DNA of 53,931 nt, from assembly GCA_013822085.1 (NCBI GenBank), contig PNJV01000012.1:1-53931 (forward strand), given 5' to 3'. Under the pieces are notes generated by a model. That model was not told the origin of the DNA. It did not search any database and saw only the letters and a list, made by a program, of their open reading frames with translations. Positions 23,726 through 31,713 of this stretch are shown here, piece after piece. Position 1 is the stretch's first letter. Every line of letters begins with the position of its first letter. This DNA is from Isosphaera sp. (GTDB lineage: Bacteria; Planctomycetota; Phycisphaerae; Phycisphaerales; UBA1924). A program made the translations under genes and the position numbers.

Positions 23726-24901
23726 TCAGTAGGAATTGCGCTTGCGCAGGAGCGTCGGGTCGGCGGTGTCGAGGCGAGCTAGAGCCTCGGCGATCCGGGC
23801 TGCGGCGTTGCCGTCACCGAAGCGTGAAGAGGCGCGGGCGCGCGGTGACTTGAGCAGCGCCGCGAACTGTCGCGCCAGCTCGGCCAGGCGTCGGGGCGAG
23901 GTCGGCAGGTCGGGGACGTGGGCGACGTTGGGGCCGTGCTCGCGTCCGGCCTGTCGCGGGCCGAGGTTCAGGGCGGGCAGGCCGATGGCGGCCGACTCGA
24001 TGAGCGCCGCCGAGGAGTTGCCGACGATGCAGCCGCGCGGCGAGCCGAGGGCCAATCGCTTGAGGAGCGCGACGAAGCGGTCGCGCGGGAGGTGGTGGCA
24101 GCGGCGCAGGCGGGGGTTGGACGCGGCGGCGGCGTCGAGGCGGCTCAGGACGTGGGACCTGCCGGGGTCGTGGTTGGGGTCCAGCGCCAGGACGGCGCCC
24201 GTGGTGACTCGGAGGGCCAGGGCGATGGCGGCGTCGGCCCAGGCGGCCTCGGCCGCGGGCGGCAGGCCCGCTGGGTGCATGAGCAGGACGGCGGCCGGGT
24301 CGCCAAGCGTGGCGGCGAGCGCGTCGGGGAGCGGGGGGAGCCCGGCGAGGCCGTCGACGGCGGGTGAGCCGACGAGGATCACACGATCGTGTGGCTCGCC
24401 CATGCGGACGATCCGGCGTGCCGACCGCTTGGACGCGGGCAGGTGGAGGTGGGCGAGCTTGGTGATGGCGTGGCGCATGGCCTCGTCGGCGATGCCCTCG
24501 GCGCGATCGCCGCCGTGGGCGTGTGCGACGGCGATGCCCGCGACCGAGGCGGCGGCGGCGGCGGCGAAGGCCTCGACCCGGTCTCCCAGGACCAGGACCA
24601 CGTCGGGGCCGAGCCTGGCGAAGCAGCGCGCAAAGCCGGTGACGCCGCGCCCGACGGCCAGCGCGTCGTCGGCGCGGGGGCGGTCTGGGTCGCGCTGCAT
24701 GGGGACGCGCGCGGCGACGGGGAACTCGGCGGCGACCTGACGCCCGGTGTGCGCGGGGGGCAGCAGGTGCGTGCCGGCGACGACGACGCGGGCGCGCAGG
24801 CTGGCGTGGGCCTCGATGGCGGCGATGACGGGCCTGAGGAGCCCGAACTCGGCCCGGGTGCCGGTGACGACGGCCACGGTGGTGGTCCGGGGTCGGCTCA
24901 T
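23726..24901 (-). CDS. neuC: Hydrolysing UDP-GlcNAc 2-epimerase (NeuC/LegG type)
   Basis: 391 residues. The N-terminal 'VTGTRAEFGLLRPVIAAI', the central 'LVLGDRVEAFAAA...AVAHAHGGDRAEGIADEAMRHAITKLAHLHLPA' and the C-terminal 'GNSSAALIESAAIGLPALNLG' are the signature of hydrolysing 2-epimerases. These release ManNAc (or a 6-deoxy-diamino analogue) from the UDP-sugar as the first step toward sialic or legionaminic acid. Which sugar is used cannot be read from sequence. The ATG overlaps the neuB stop (ATGA, 24898-24901). It is the last gene of the maf-neuA-neuB-neuC unit. Confidence 0.88.
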   Translation of the reverse strand: MSRPRTTTVAVVTGTRAEFGLLRPVIAAIEAHASLRARVVVAGTHLLPPAHTGRQVAAEFPVAARVPMQRDPDRPRADDALAVGRGVTGFARCFARLGPDVVLVLGDRVEAFAAAAAASVAGIAVAHAHGGDRAEGIADEAMRHAITKLAHLHLPASKRSARRIVRMGEPHDRVILVGSPAVDGLAGLPPLPDALAATLGDPAAVLLMHPAGLPPAAEAAWADAAIALALRVTTGAVLALDPNHDPGRSHVLSRLDAAAASNPRLRRCHHLPRDRFVALLKRLALGSPRGCIVGNSSAALIESAAIGLPALNLGPRQAGREHGPNVAHVPDLPTSPRRLAELARQFAALLKSPRARASSRFGDGNAAARIAEALARLDTADPTLLRKRNSY

Positions 24902-26046
24902 GGGCTGGGCGGTGCCCGGAGGTCCTGGGCGGTGATGACGGTGTCGCTGGGCACGGGGCGCGCCAGGGGCACGCCGAGCACGTCGTTCCACAAGTAGGGT
25001 GGCAGGCCGGTGCCGGGGCGTTTGACGGTCAGGTCCGCGGGCGTCAGGGGGTGGCCCGCGGGCAGGTCGCGCGCGGCGACGAGCGACTGCCTGCTCAGGG
25101 CGCGGACCTGGAGCTCGCAGTCCAGGACGCGCTTGTCCGGGGGGCCGAAGCGCGGGTCGTGGTGATCGAACTGCTGGCCGCCGAACCTGAACAGGTGCGG
25201 CGCCATGGCCTGGGCCAGGCGGGGCGAGCCGGGCGGAGCGCCGAACGGCCGCCAGCGGTCGCGCACGGCTGAGGAATAGGCGTGGAAGAGCTCGGGCGTG
25301 AGGGAGGCGGCGTGGTCCGGTCCGGGCGCGGCGCGGTCGAGGGTCAGGTGCTTCTCCAGGAGGCGCGCGCCCAGGCCGAAGGCCAGGGCCGAGGTGAGCG
25401 TGTCGGTGGTGTGGTCGCTGTAGCCGATCGGGCAGTCGCACAGCTGGGCCAGGCGGCACATGCCTGCGATGGCGGCGTCGGCCGGCGCTGCGGGGTACGA
25501 CGAGACGCACTGGAGCAGGGCCAGGCGCGAGTGGCCGGCGGACAGCCAGGCCAGCGCCCGGGCGACCTCGGCCTCGGTCGAGGCTCCCGTGGAGACGATC
25601 AGGGGCAGGCCGGTGCCCAGGAGGGCCTCGAGGAGAGGCCGGTGCACGATGTCGGGGCTGGCGGTCTTGAACGCGTCGAAGCCCATGGTCGCCGCCGGCC
25701 CGACGAGCTGGGTGGAGAAGACCGTGGCGATGGCGTGCAGGCCCAGGCTGTGGGCCTCGGCGATGACCGCGGCGGTGCCCTCGTCGCTGAGTTGGAGCCG
25801 GCCGAGCATCTGGCGCGGGTCGGTCTCGCCGGCGCGGCGCTGGTAGTCGGCCAGCGCAGCCGAGCGTGAGACGAGCATCTGGGCGTCGAAGAGCTGGAGC
25901 TTGACGGCGTGGGCGCCCGCGGCGGCTGCGGCGCGCGTGAGCCGGAGCGCGGTGTCGGCCGAGCCGTTGTGGTTCACGCCCAGCTCGGCGATGACGTAGC
26001 AGTCGGTGCCCGACCACGGGGCGGTGTGTGCGTGCGGCGGGCTCAT
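24898..26046 (-). CDS. neuB: Nonulosonic acid synthase (NeuB family) with SAF domain
   Basis: 382 residues. The TIM-barrel NeuB domain covers about 15-260 ('YVIAELGVNHNGSADTALRLTRAAAAAGAHAVKLQLF', 'GYSDHTTDTLTSALA', 'EKHLTLDR'). A C-terminal antifreeze-like SAF domain (about 315-375, 'ARDLPAGHPLTPADLTVKRPGTGLPP') completes it. It condenses phosphoenolpyruvate with a mannosamine-type sugar to form a nine-carbon acid. The residues assigned to PEP binding in the barrel look preserved. It starts 4 bp after the neuA stop and overlaps neuC by 4 bp, so the three genes are tightly coupled. Confidence 0.93.
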   Translation of the reverse strand: MSPPHAHTAPWSGTDCYVIAELGVNHNGSADTALRLTRAAAAAGAHAVKLQLFDAQMLVSRSAALADYQRRAGETDPRQMLGRLQLSDEGTAAVIAEAHSLGLHAIATVFSTQLVGPAATMGFDAFKTASPDIVHRPLLEALLGTGLPLIVSTGASTEAEVARALAWLSAGHSRLALLQCVSSYPAAPADAAIAGMCRLAQLCDCPIGYSDHTTDTLTSALAFGLGARLLEKHLTLDRAAPGPDHAASLTPELFHAYSSAVRDRWRPFGAPPGSPRLAQAMAPHLFRFGGQQFDHHDPRFGPPDKRVLDCELQVRALSRQSLVAARDLPAGHPLTPADLTVKRPGTGLPPYLWNDVLGVPLARPVPSDTVITAQDLRAPPSP

Positions 26047-26050
26047 GTGC

Positions 26051-26854
26051 TCAGGGTTGGCGCGCCGCGGGGCGCGGGTGGGTGTGGGATGGTGGGGGGC
26101 TTTGGATGGGCCCGGCCGCGGTGCGGCCCGAGAGGACGGCGTCGGCCACGATCAGGTCGATGGGCTCGTCGATGTCAACGACAGATCCGGGGGGGTTGAT
26201 CACGCCGCGGCGGTCGGCGCCGAAGAAGGCGTGGGGCCCGGCGGGCGCGCCCGGGACGCGCAGGCGCAGGGCCGCCAGCGTCAGCGCGATGACGCCGCCG
26301 TCGGGCACAAAGGCGGGCGGCAGGTCCTGCCTGCGGTAGACGCCGTGGTTGAGCAGCTGCCCCTGCCAAGGTGAGACGGCGCCGTCGTCGCCCAGGCGGG
26401 CGGTCCACCAGGGGTGGTGCTTGCCGCTGGGCTGGTAGGACTGGACGGAGTCGCAGCCCGACTCGTCGAGCAGCCGCACGGCGCGGTCGGTCAGGTCGCT
26501 GGGGCGGACGGGGACGTTGGCGTAGAGGATGACCACGCGGGCGTGGTCGTCGTCGAGGCCGGCGGCGTCGCAGGCGTGGCGGGCGGCGGCGTCGACGGTG
26601 GCGGTGTCCGAGGCCAGCTCGGGCGGTCGGCGCACCACCTGGGCGCCCAGCTGCTCGGAGGCCTCGGCGGCGGCGGGGCTGTCGGTGGAGACAACGACGC
26701 GGCGGACCGAGGATGACCGCAGCGCGTGCTCGATCGTCCAGGCGATGCACGGCCGGCCGGCGAGGGGCGCGGTGTTCTTGCCGGGCACGCCGCGGCTGCC
26801 GGCCCTGGCCAGCACGATCGCGACGGCGGCGTGGTCGCTCGGGCGGCTCAGCAT
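26051..26854 (-). CDS. neuA: CMP-nonulosonic acid cytidylyltransferase (NeuA family)
   Basis: 267 residues. The nucleotide-binding 'IVLARAGSRGVPGKNTAPLAGRP' and the C-terminal 'VVDIDEPIDLIVADAVL' fit the CMP-sialic acid synthetase family, which activates the nine-carbon acid with CTP. The usual 'LLQPTSPLR' motif is replaced by 'ILYANVPVRPSDL', an atypical variant. A Pro/His-rich tail of about 30 residues follows the fold. The start overlaps the last 7 bp of the Maf fusion gene. The segment after residue 130 ('QPSGKHHPWWTARLGDDG') is close to the family pattern. Confidence 0.85.
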   Translation of the reverse strand: MLSRPSDHAAVAIVLARAGSRGVPGKNTAPLAGRPCIAWTIEHALRSSSVRRVVVSTDSPAAAEASEQLGAQVVRRPPELASDTATVDAAARHACDAAGLDDDHARVVILYANVPVRPSDLTDRAVRLLDESGCDSVQSYQPSGKHHPWWTARLGDDGAVSPWQGQLLNHGVYRRQDLPPAFVPDGGVIALTLAALRLRVPGAPAGPHAFFGADRRGVINPPGSVVDIDEPIDLIVADAVLSGRTAAGPIQSPPPSHTHPRPAARQP

Positions 26855-29800
26855 GGCGGCCGGCCCTGGTTCATCGGGCGTGCGCTGCGCGCTTGAGCGA
26901 GGCCGGCCCAGGAGCGGCGCGGGTCGGCCGGGTCGATCGTGGGCGTGCCCAAGTCGTGGATCGCGCAGAGCGAGTCGTCGATGGCGAGCGTGTCGCGCGC
27001 GCGGCGGCGCCGGGCCAGTTCGGGCTCGGGCAGGGCCACAAGCCGCGGGTCGCCGCTGGGCGGCGGGTCGATCACCGCTGCGCCGGTGAGCATCAGCCAG
27101 TGGTCGTGGACGGCCTCGAGCTGGTCCAGCGTGGCCTGGGCGCGGCAGATGCGCCCGACGACCCACGGCAGCGGGTGGGGGCAGTCCGGCGGGCTCGGGC
27201 TCAGGCTGCGGGACCTGAGCAGGCGATCGACGCCCCGCCGCGAGCGCTCGAAGCCCGCGGCGCCCAGGTCGGGTCGGCCCGCGACGAACGCCCTCTGATC
27301 GGCCCCGACGAGGTCGACGCTGACGATGTCCGGGGCCGAGCCGATGAGCGCGTCGAGGGCGGCGTCGTCGCCGGCGGCCGTCGTGCGCACGTGCACGGCG
27401 GTGGCGCCGCGGCTGCGGGCCAGGGCCACGCACCGGGCCAGGTCGGGGCAGGCCGGCCGGTCGTCGTGGAGCGTGACGGCGGTGTACCCCGGCTCGATGA
27501 GCCCGGCGATGGCGGCGGCGAGCGGCTCGGAGAGCGGGGCGTCGCTCAGGGACACGATCAGGTGCCTTGGGGCCTGCGGCGGGTGCGCCAGCGCGTCGCT
27601 GGAGATCGCCCGAGCGATCGCGGGGCCGTCGGCGGTGCGCGGGTCGAGCCCCGCGCTGGCCAGGGCGCGGGCGATGCGGGCCGCGTCCAGGGCACAGGCG
27701 GGCGCGGCGTGGTCGAGCGCGTCGCGCAGGGCCGGGTCGATGGGCAGGCAGGCGGGGCCGCCGATGGGGTCGGCGATCGGCGCGATGGGGACGTAACCGA
27801 GCATCGCGCCGACGCCGCCGTGGGTTGCCGCGGCGCGCATCGCTGTGGCCAGGTCGCCGCAGGCGCGGCGGTCGATCACCAGCGCGCCCAGCCCTGGCGC
27901 GGCCTGGGAGAAGGCGACCCTGGCGCAGCGCGGGTCGTGGGCCGACGCGTCGATGAGCCTGGCGCACAGGTCGGTGTCGATCAGCGGCCAGCGCGGCGAG
28001 AGGACCAGCGCCGCGTCCAGCGTGGGGGACGCGGCGTCCAGGGCGGCGGCGATCCAGGCTGGCGCAAAGGCCTCGTCGAAGACGGTGGCCCCCGCCAGGC
28101 CGCCCCGCCAGGAGCACGCCGACAGCGCGCGGGCCGCCCGCAGGGCCGGGCCGCCCATCGCGCCCCGCGGCGCGTCGCAGGGCAGGACGCTCACGCCGTC
28201 GAGCGGCGCGTCCTTGGGCAGCGACGCGCGCACCAGCGCCGGCGCGTCGGTGACGATGGTCACGGGCGTGCCGCGGGTCGGGCCGTGCCCGAGCCGGGCC
28301 AGCAGGGTCTCCAGCAGCGTGGCCCCGCTGGGCCATCGCGGGAGCGACGAGAGCTCCGACGCCGGCGCGACGATCACGGCGCCGACTCGGCGGGCCGTGC
28401 GCGCTGGGGGGGCGGCCGGGCCGGCGAGATCGGGCGCGCTTGCGGCGGCCGGTGGCGGCGGCTCGGAGGTGATCGGCGGTCCGCCGCGCAGCGTGCGCAG
28501 CGCGTCGCGCAGGAGCGAGCCCAGCGCGTCGGCGGCGTCGGCGATCCAGGAGACGTTGGTCCGGTCGCGCTCGATCTGCCGCAGCTGCCGCTGGAGCGGG
28601 TCCAGGCCGGCCTCGAGCGCGATGTCGCGGTCGGCGCGGGAGCGGTTGAAGCCGCCGGTCTGGTTGAGCCTGTGCACGAGCGCCCAGGCCTCGGCCCGCG
28701 CGGCGACGGCGCCCCTGAGGCGTTCGAGCTCGCCGATGCGCTCGTTGACGTAGGGCTGGTCCGCGTGTCGCAGGCGCATCTGGTCGAGGATCTGGGCCGC
28801 TGCGCGGCTGTGGCGCGCGATGGCCTCGGCGTCGTCGATGAGCGTCCCGAGCCGCTGTTCGGCTGCGGCCGGGGCGTGTTGGCGGGGCAGCTGCGCAGCG
28901 GGCGCAACCGACGAGGCCGTGGCCAGCAGGTCGTCGACGGTCTGATCGGTCGGGTCGCCGGCGTGGAGGGCCAGGGCGTCGGCCAGGGGTGCGGCCTCGG
29001 TGTGCGACTTGCGCACGCCGCCCTCGGTGGCGTCGATGACGCGCAGGCCGCGCGCCCTGTCGCGGGCGAAGTCGCGCTGGAACTGTGCCAGGTAGGCGTT
29101 CATCTGCTCGTCGGTGTAGATGGGCCGTCCGTGCACGTCCGCGCGGCGCGACAGCTGGGCGCGCCCGCGCGCGATGCGCTGCCACTCCATGGTTTCGAGG
29201 GTGTTGAACTCGCCCAGCTCGCACGCCCAGGAGTCGTGGATCGCGGCGCCGGGGCCGTAGTAGAGCCCCTCGGTGAAGCCCAGGTCCTGCCCGACGAGCG
29301 TCACCGGGTCGCAGCCGAGGAAGCGCGCCAGGTAGTAGGACAGGTGCGCCACCGTGGCGCCGGGCTCGATGGCGCCGTGGTCGAAGGCGCAGCCGGCCCC
29401 GAGCATGTGATCGAGCGTCGCGTCGGCCGCGCAGCGGATCTGCCCTTGGAAGGCCGCGGGCACGGCGGGGTTGACCTTGGGCTCGATGACCAGCGTGACG
29501 CCGCGCAGGTCGTCGCGGCTGAGGCCCTCGTAGAAGCGCGCCGAGATCTGGTGGTGGTCCAGCGCGGTGACCAGGTGCGGCCGCACGCCCATGCGCAGCA
29601 GCGGCTTGAGCGCCGTCTGCGCCGCGATGATCACGCAGCGGTCGCGCACGGCCGGGTCGGCCAGCAGCTGCGCGTTGCGTCGCAGGCTGGGGCCCGCGGC
29701 CACGCACACGGCCATGCGCCCGGCGCAGGCGCCCCGCAGCGGGGCGATCCCGCCGCGCGTGACGTAGTGGCCCAGGTTCTGGGTCGCGTTGCGGATCGTC

Positions 29801-30429
29801 GCCTGGGTCTGCACCATGGTGGTGACCACGGTCATGCGCACCGCGCGCATCGCCGCGGTGAATCGCTCCAGGAACCCGCGCGACGCCCACGCCACGCGCG
29901 GCCGGCTGGCCGGGTGCTCGAGGATCTGCGTCCCGATGGCCAGGGCGTGCTCGATCCCGCGGCAGGCCGCGGCGATGGCCGCCTCGTCCTGCGGGTCGGT
30001 CAGCACGATCAGGTTGCACGCGGCGAGCCACTCGGAGTGGTCGATCGTTTCGAGCACGCGGCGCAGCAGGCCGGCGTCGGGCTCGAAGACCACGATCACG
30101 CCGTGGCGCCCCAGCTTGCGGGCCAGCTGCCGCACGTGCCAGCCAAGCCCGAACCCAACCACCACCACCGCCGCCGTCTGCCGCGGGTCGATCGGCTCGA
30201 CCAGCCGGTCGGCCTCCTCGATCGGCCGCCGGGTGCTGGCCAGGGCGCGCCGCGTCGGCCCGCGCGGCCCGAGCTCGGCGATCCACGCCGAGGGCACCCC
30301 GTCCTCGGTGGGCACGAACTCAACGTCCGGCGCGGGCTCGGTCGAGGCGATCAGCCGCGCCGCCTCGGGACGCGCCCGACCGATGCACGCCAGGTTCCGG
30401 CTCAGCACGGTCTGGGTCGTCGTCGGCAC
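26848..30429 (-). CDS. Maf-type motility accessory factor fused to nucleotidyltransferase-like and radical-SAM-like domains
   Basis: 1193 residues, about twice the usual Maf length. Residues 1-480 form a Maf protein, with the MptE-like DUF115 core at about 210-400 ('VCVAAGPSL' at 241-249, 'DPVTLVGQDLGFTEGLYYG'); Maf proteins transfer nonulosonic acids to flagellin. Residues 520-640 are helical and 650-680 form a Pro/Ala linker. Residues 680-910 resemble a degenerate sugar nucleotidyltransferase. Residues 950-1193 follow the layout of a radical SAM/SPASM protein ('AVHVRTTAAG...DIVSVDLVGAD', 'HDHWLMLTGAAVI') but lack the CxxxCxxC cluster. The GTG at 30429 is chosen because AGGAG lies 7 nt upstream and the product then begins like other Mafs ('NLACIGRARPEAARL'). 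Confidence 0.8.
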   Translation of the reverse strand: MPTTTQTVLSRNLACIGRARPEAARLIASTEPAPDVEFVPTEDGVPSAWIAELGPRGPTRRALASTRRPIEEADRLVEPIDPRQTAAVVVVGFGLGWHVRQLARKLGRHGVIVVFEPDAGLLRRVLETIDHSEWLAACNLIVLTDPQDEAAIAAACRGIEHALAIGTQILEHPASRPRVAWASRGFLERFTAAMRAVRMTVVTTMVQTQATIRNATQNLGHYVTRGGIAPLRGACAGRMAVCVAAGPSLRRNAQLLADPAVRDRCVIIAAQTALKPLLRMGVRPHLVTALDHHQISARFYEGLSRDDLRGVTLVIEPKVNPAVPAAFQGQIRCAADATLDHMLGAGCAFDHGAIEPGATVAHLSYYLARFLGCDPVTLVGQDLGFTEGLYYGPGAAIHDSWACELGEFNTLETMEWQRIARGRAQLSRRADVHGRPIYTDEQMNAYLAQFQRDFARDRARGLRVIDATEGGVRKSHTEAAPLADALALHAGDPTDQTVDDLLATASSVAPAAQLPRQHAPAAAEQRLGTLIDDAEAIARHSRAAAQILDQMRLRHADQPYVNERIGELERLRGAVAARAEAWALVHRLNQTGGFNRSRADRDIALEAGLDPLQRQLRQIERDRTNVSWIADAADALGSLLRDALRTLRGGPPITSEPPPPAAASAPDLAGPAAPPARTARRVGAVIVAPASELSSLPRWPSGATLLETLLARLGHGPTRGTPVTIVTDAPALVRASLPKDAPLDGVSVLPCDAPRGAMGGPALRAARALSACSWRGGLAGATVFDEAFAPAWIAAALDAASPTLDAALVLSPRWPLIDTDLCARLIDASAHDPRCARVAFSQAAPGLGALVIDRRACGDLATAMRAAATHGGVGAMLGYVPIAPIADPIGGPACLPIDPALRDALDHAAPACALDAARIARALASAGLDPRTADGPAIARAISSDALAHPPQAPRHLIVSLSDAPLSEPLAAAIAGLIEPGYTAVTLHDDRPACPDLARCVALARSRGATAVHVRTTAAGDDAALDALIGSAPDIVSVDLVGADQRAFVAGRPDLGAAGFERSRRGVDRLLRSRSLSPSPPDCPHPLPWVVGRICRAQATLDQLEAVHDHWLMLTGAAVIDPPPSGDPRLVALPEPELARRRRARDTLAIDDSLCAIHDLGTPTIDPADPRRSWAGLAQARSARPMNQGRPPC

Positions 30430-30436
30430 CCCGGGG

Positions 30437-30441
30437 CTCCT
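30437..30441 (-). promoter_or_regulatory. Ribosome binding site deciding the Maf start
   Basis: AGGAG on the minus strand with a 7-nt spacer to GTG 30429. A GTG 17 codons further upstream has no such site. Confidence 0.6.
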
Positions 30442-30593
30442 GCTACGTGCCGTCTGGGCGTTTGGGTTCTGTCGGCGCACGCCACGTCTACCGCGGCGTG
30501 CACCGAGACTCTTTACTCCGATCGGTCAAAGCCCGCGCAGCCATGCACACATCGGCCGCGCGGCTGCGCCTGTCTCTTGTCCTGGTGCCAACG

Positions 30594-31319
30594 ATGCGCC
30601 CTATGGCAGCGAGCGCTTTGACGTTGGCCGCACCCGCTGCGCTCCTGGCCGGCCTGGCGCAGGCCCCCGGGCTGATCGACCGCGGCCCGCTGTGGTCGCG
30701 GTGGCTCTTTGAGCAGCCGTGGCCGCTGATCGCGGCCGTTGTCGCCGCCAGCGCAGCGATCGCCTGGCGTCGCAACGCGCGCGGGCGCGGGGCCAGCGCA
30801 GCGGTCGTGATGGCGGCCGGCGTGGCCTGCGCGGGGGCCGCGTACGTCACCAGCCGGGTGGTCCAGACCGAGCGAGAGTCGCTCGTCGCCCGCACGCGCG
30901 CCCTTGTGGACGCCGTGGTCGGCGCCGACGCAGCGGCGCTGCGCGCCACCCTGGGTCGGAGCGTCGCCCTGCGGCTGGGGGCCGCTGCGGGCATCGCCGG
31001 CGGGCTCGGCGGCGCCGCTGTGGAGCCCGAGCGCCTGGTCGAGCAGGTGACGGCGCAGATGAGCGGCCCGTACCGGTTGATCGAGCACCGCACGCGGTGG
31101 GCCCGCGCCGACACCGACGCCCGCCGCGCCCCAGGCGCCGTCCGCGCCGACGGCCTGAGCCAGGTCCGCGTCTGGGCCGACCCGGCCCAGAGCCGCGTGC
31201 CGGTCTCGAGCACGTGGCTCCTGACGTGGGAACGCCTGCCCGGGCGATCGGGCCAAGAGCGCTGGGCCCTGCGCGGCATCGAGCTGCAAAGCCTCGACGC
31301 GTTCTCGACCGGCTGGTGA
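30594..31319 (+). CDS. Membrane protein with NTF2-like extracytoplasmic domain
   Basis: 241 residues from the chosen start. Three hydrophobic helices occupy about residues 4-26, 38-58 and 65-85. A soluble C-terminal domain follows ('LVARTRALVDAVVGADAAALRATLG...QVRVWADPAQSRVPVSSTWLLTWERLPG...RWALRGIELQS') that resembles SnoaL/NTF2-like folds; this is my own reading and not a firm family match. Other in-frame starts exist at 30543 and 30603; none has a ribosome site. It points away from the Maf gene and converges on the dciA-like gene with 15 bp between stops. Function is unknown. Confidence 0.6.
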   Translation: MRPMAASALTLAAPAALLAGLAQAPGLIDRGPLWSRWLFEQPWPLIAAVVAASAAIAWRRNARGRGASAAVVMAAGVACAGAAYVTSRVVQTERESLVARTRALVDAVVGADAAALRATLGRSVALRLGAAAGIAGGLGGAAVEPERLVEQVTAQMSGPYRLIEHRTRWARADTDARRAPGAVRADGLSQVRVWADPAQSRVPVSSTWLLTWERLPGRSGQERWALRGIELQSLDAFSTGW

Positions 31320-31334
31320 GCCCCGGGCTTGCGC

Positions 31335-31673
31335 TCAGACCAGGCGCACGCGCAGCAGCCCGCTGGGCACCGCCCGCACCAGATCCATCTCGCCGCCGCC
31401 GCGGAGCCAGCGGTCCAGCTCGAAGCGCACCGCCGCGTCGTGGCAGCGTACCGTCAGCACGCCGCGCGCCAGCGACACCAGCGTGGCCCGCGCCCGCGCC
31501 TCAGCGGGCACCAGCGCGATCCACGCGGGGGTCAGCCGGCCCAGCGTGCCCGCCTGCTGGCGGATCTCCTTGCTCATTCGCGCCAGCGGCAGCTTGAGCG
31601 TCAGGTCGGGCTCCCCGCGCGTGCGCCACGCGCGGAGCTGGTTGAGGTCGCGGTCCGACCGCAGGCGCTTCAT
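31335..31673 (-). CDS. DciA-like (DUF721) protein
   Basis: 112 residues. The C-terminal half ('LVSLARGVLTVRCHDAAVRFELDRWLRGGGE') matches the KH-like DUF721 fold of DciA, the replicative-helicase loader used by bacteria that lack DnaC. The N-terminal helix region is basic. The assignment is by pattern and no replication genes are nearby. The ATG lacks a Shine-Dalgarno and has TAGACT ending 5 nt upstream. It shares a 40-bp gap with the divergent aminotransferase gene. Confidence 0.7.
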   Translation of the reverse strand: MKRLRSDRDLNQLRAWRTRGEPDLTLKLPLARMSKEIRQQAGTLGRLTPAWIALVPAEARARATLVSLARGVLTVRCHDAAVRFELDRWLRGGGEMDLVRAVPSGLLRVRLV

Positions 31674-31678
31674 GGCCA

Positions 31679-31684
31679 AGTCTA
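31679..31684 (-). promoter_or_regulatory. -10 hexamer of a proposed leaderless promoter (DciA-like gene)
   Basis: TAGACT on the minus strand within CACTAGACT, 5 nt before ATG 31673. The same nine bases precede the cyclodeaminase gene. Confidence 0.6.
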
Positions 31685-31702
31685 GTGCGCGGCGCCGCAC
31701 GC

Positions 31703-31708
31703 TATGCT
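31703..31708 (+). promoter_or_regulatory. -10 hexamer of a proposed leaderless promoter (aminotransferase gene)
   Basis: TATGCT ends 5 nt before ATG 31714. It is 18 bp from the divergent -10 box of the DciA-like gene. Confidence 0.55.
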
Positions 31709-31713
31709 CGGCG

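Noticed and set aside
26713-30621. A 1300-codon plus-strand open frame antisense to the Maf gene
   Set aside because: Composition is typical of a complementary-frame shadow; the minus-strand product has recognisable Maf motifs and a good ribosome site.
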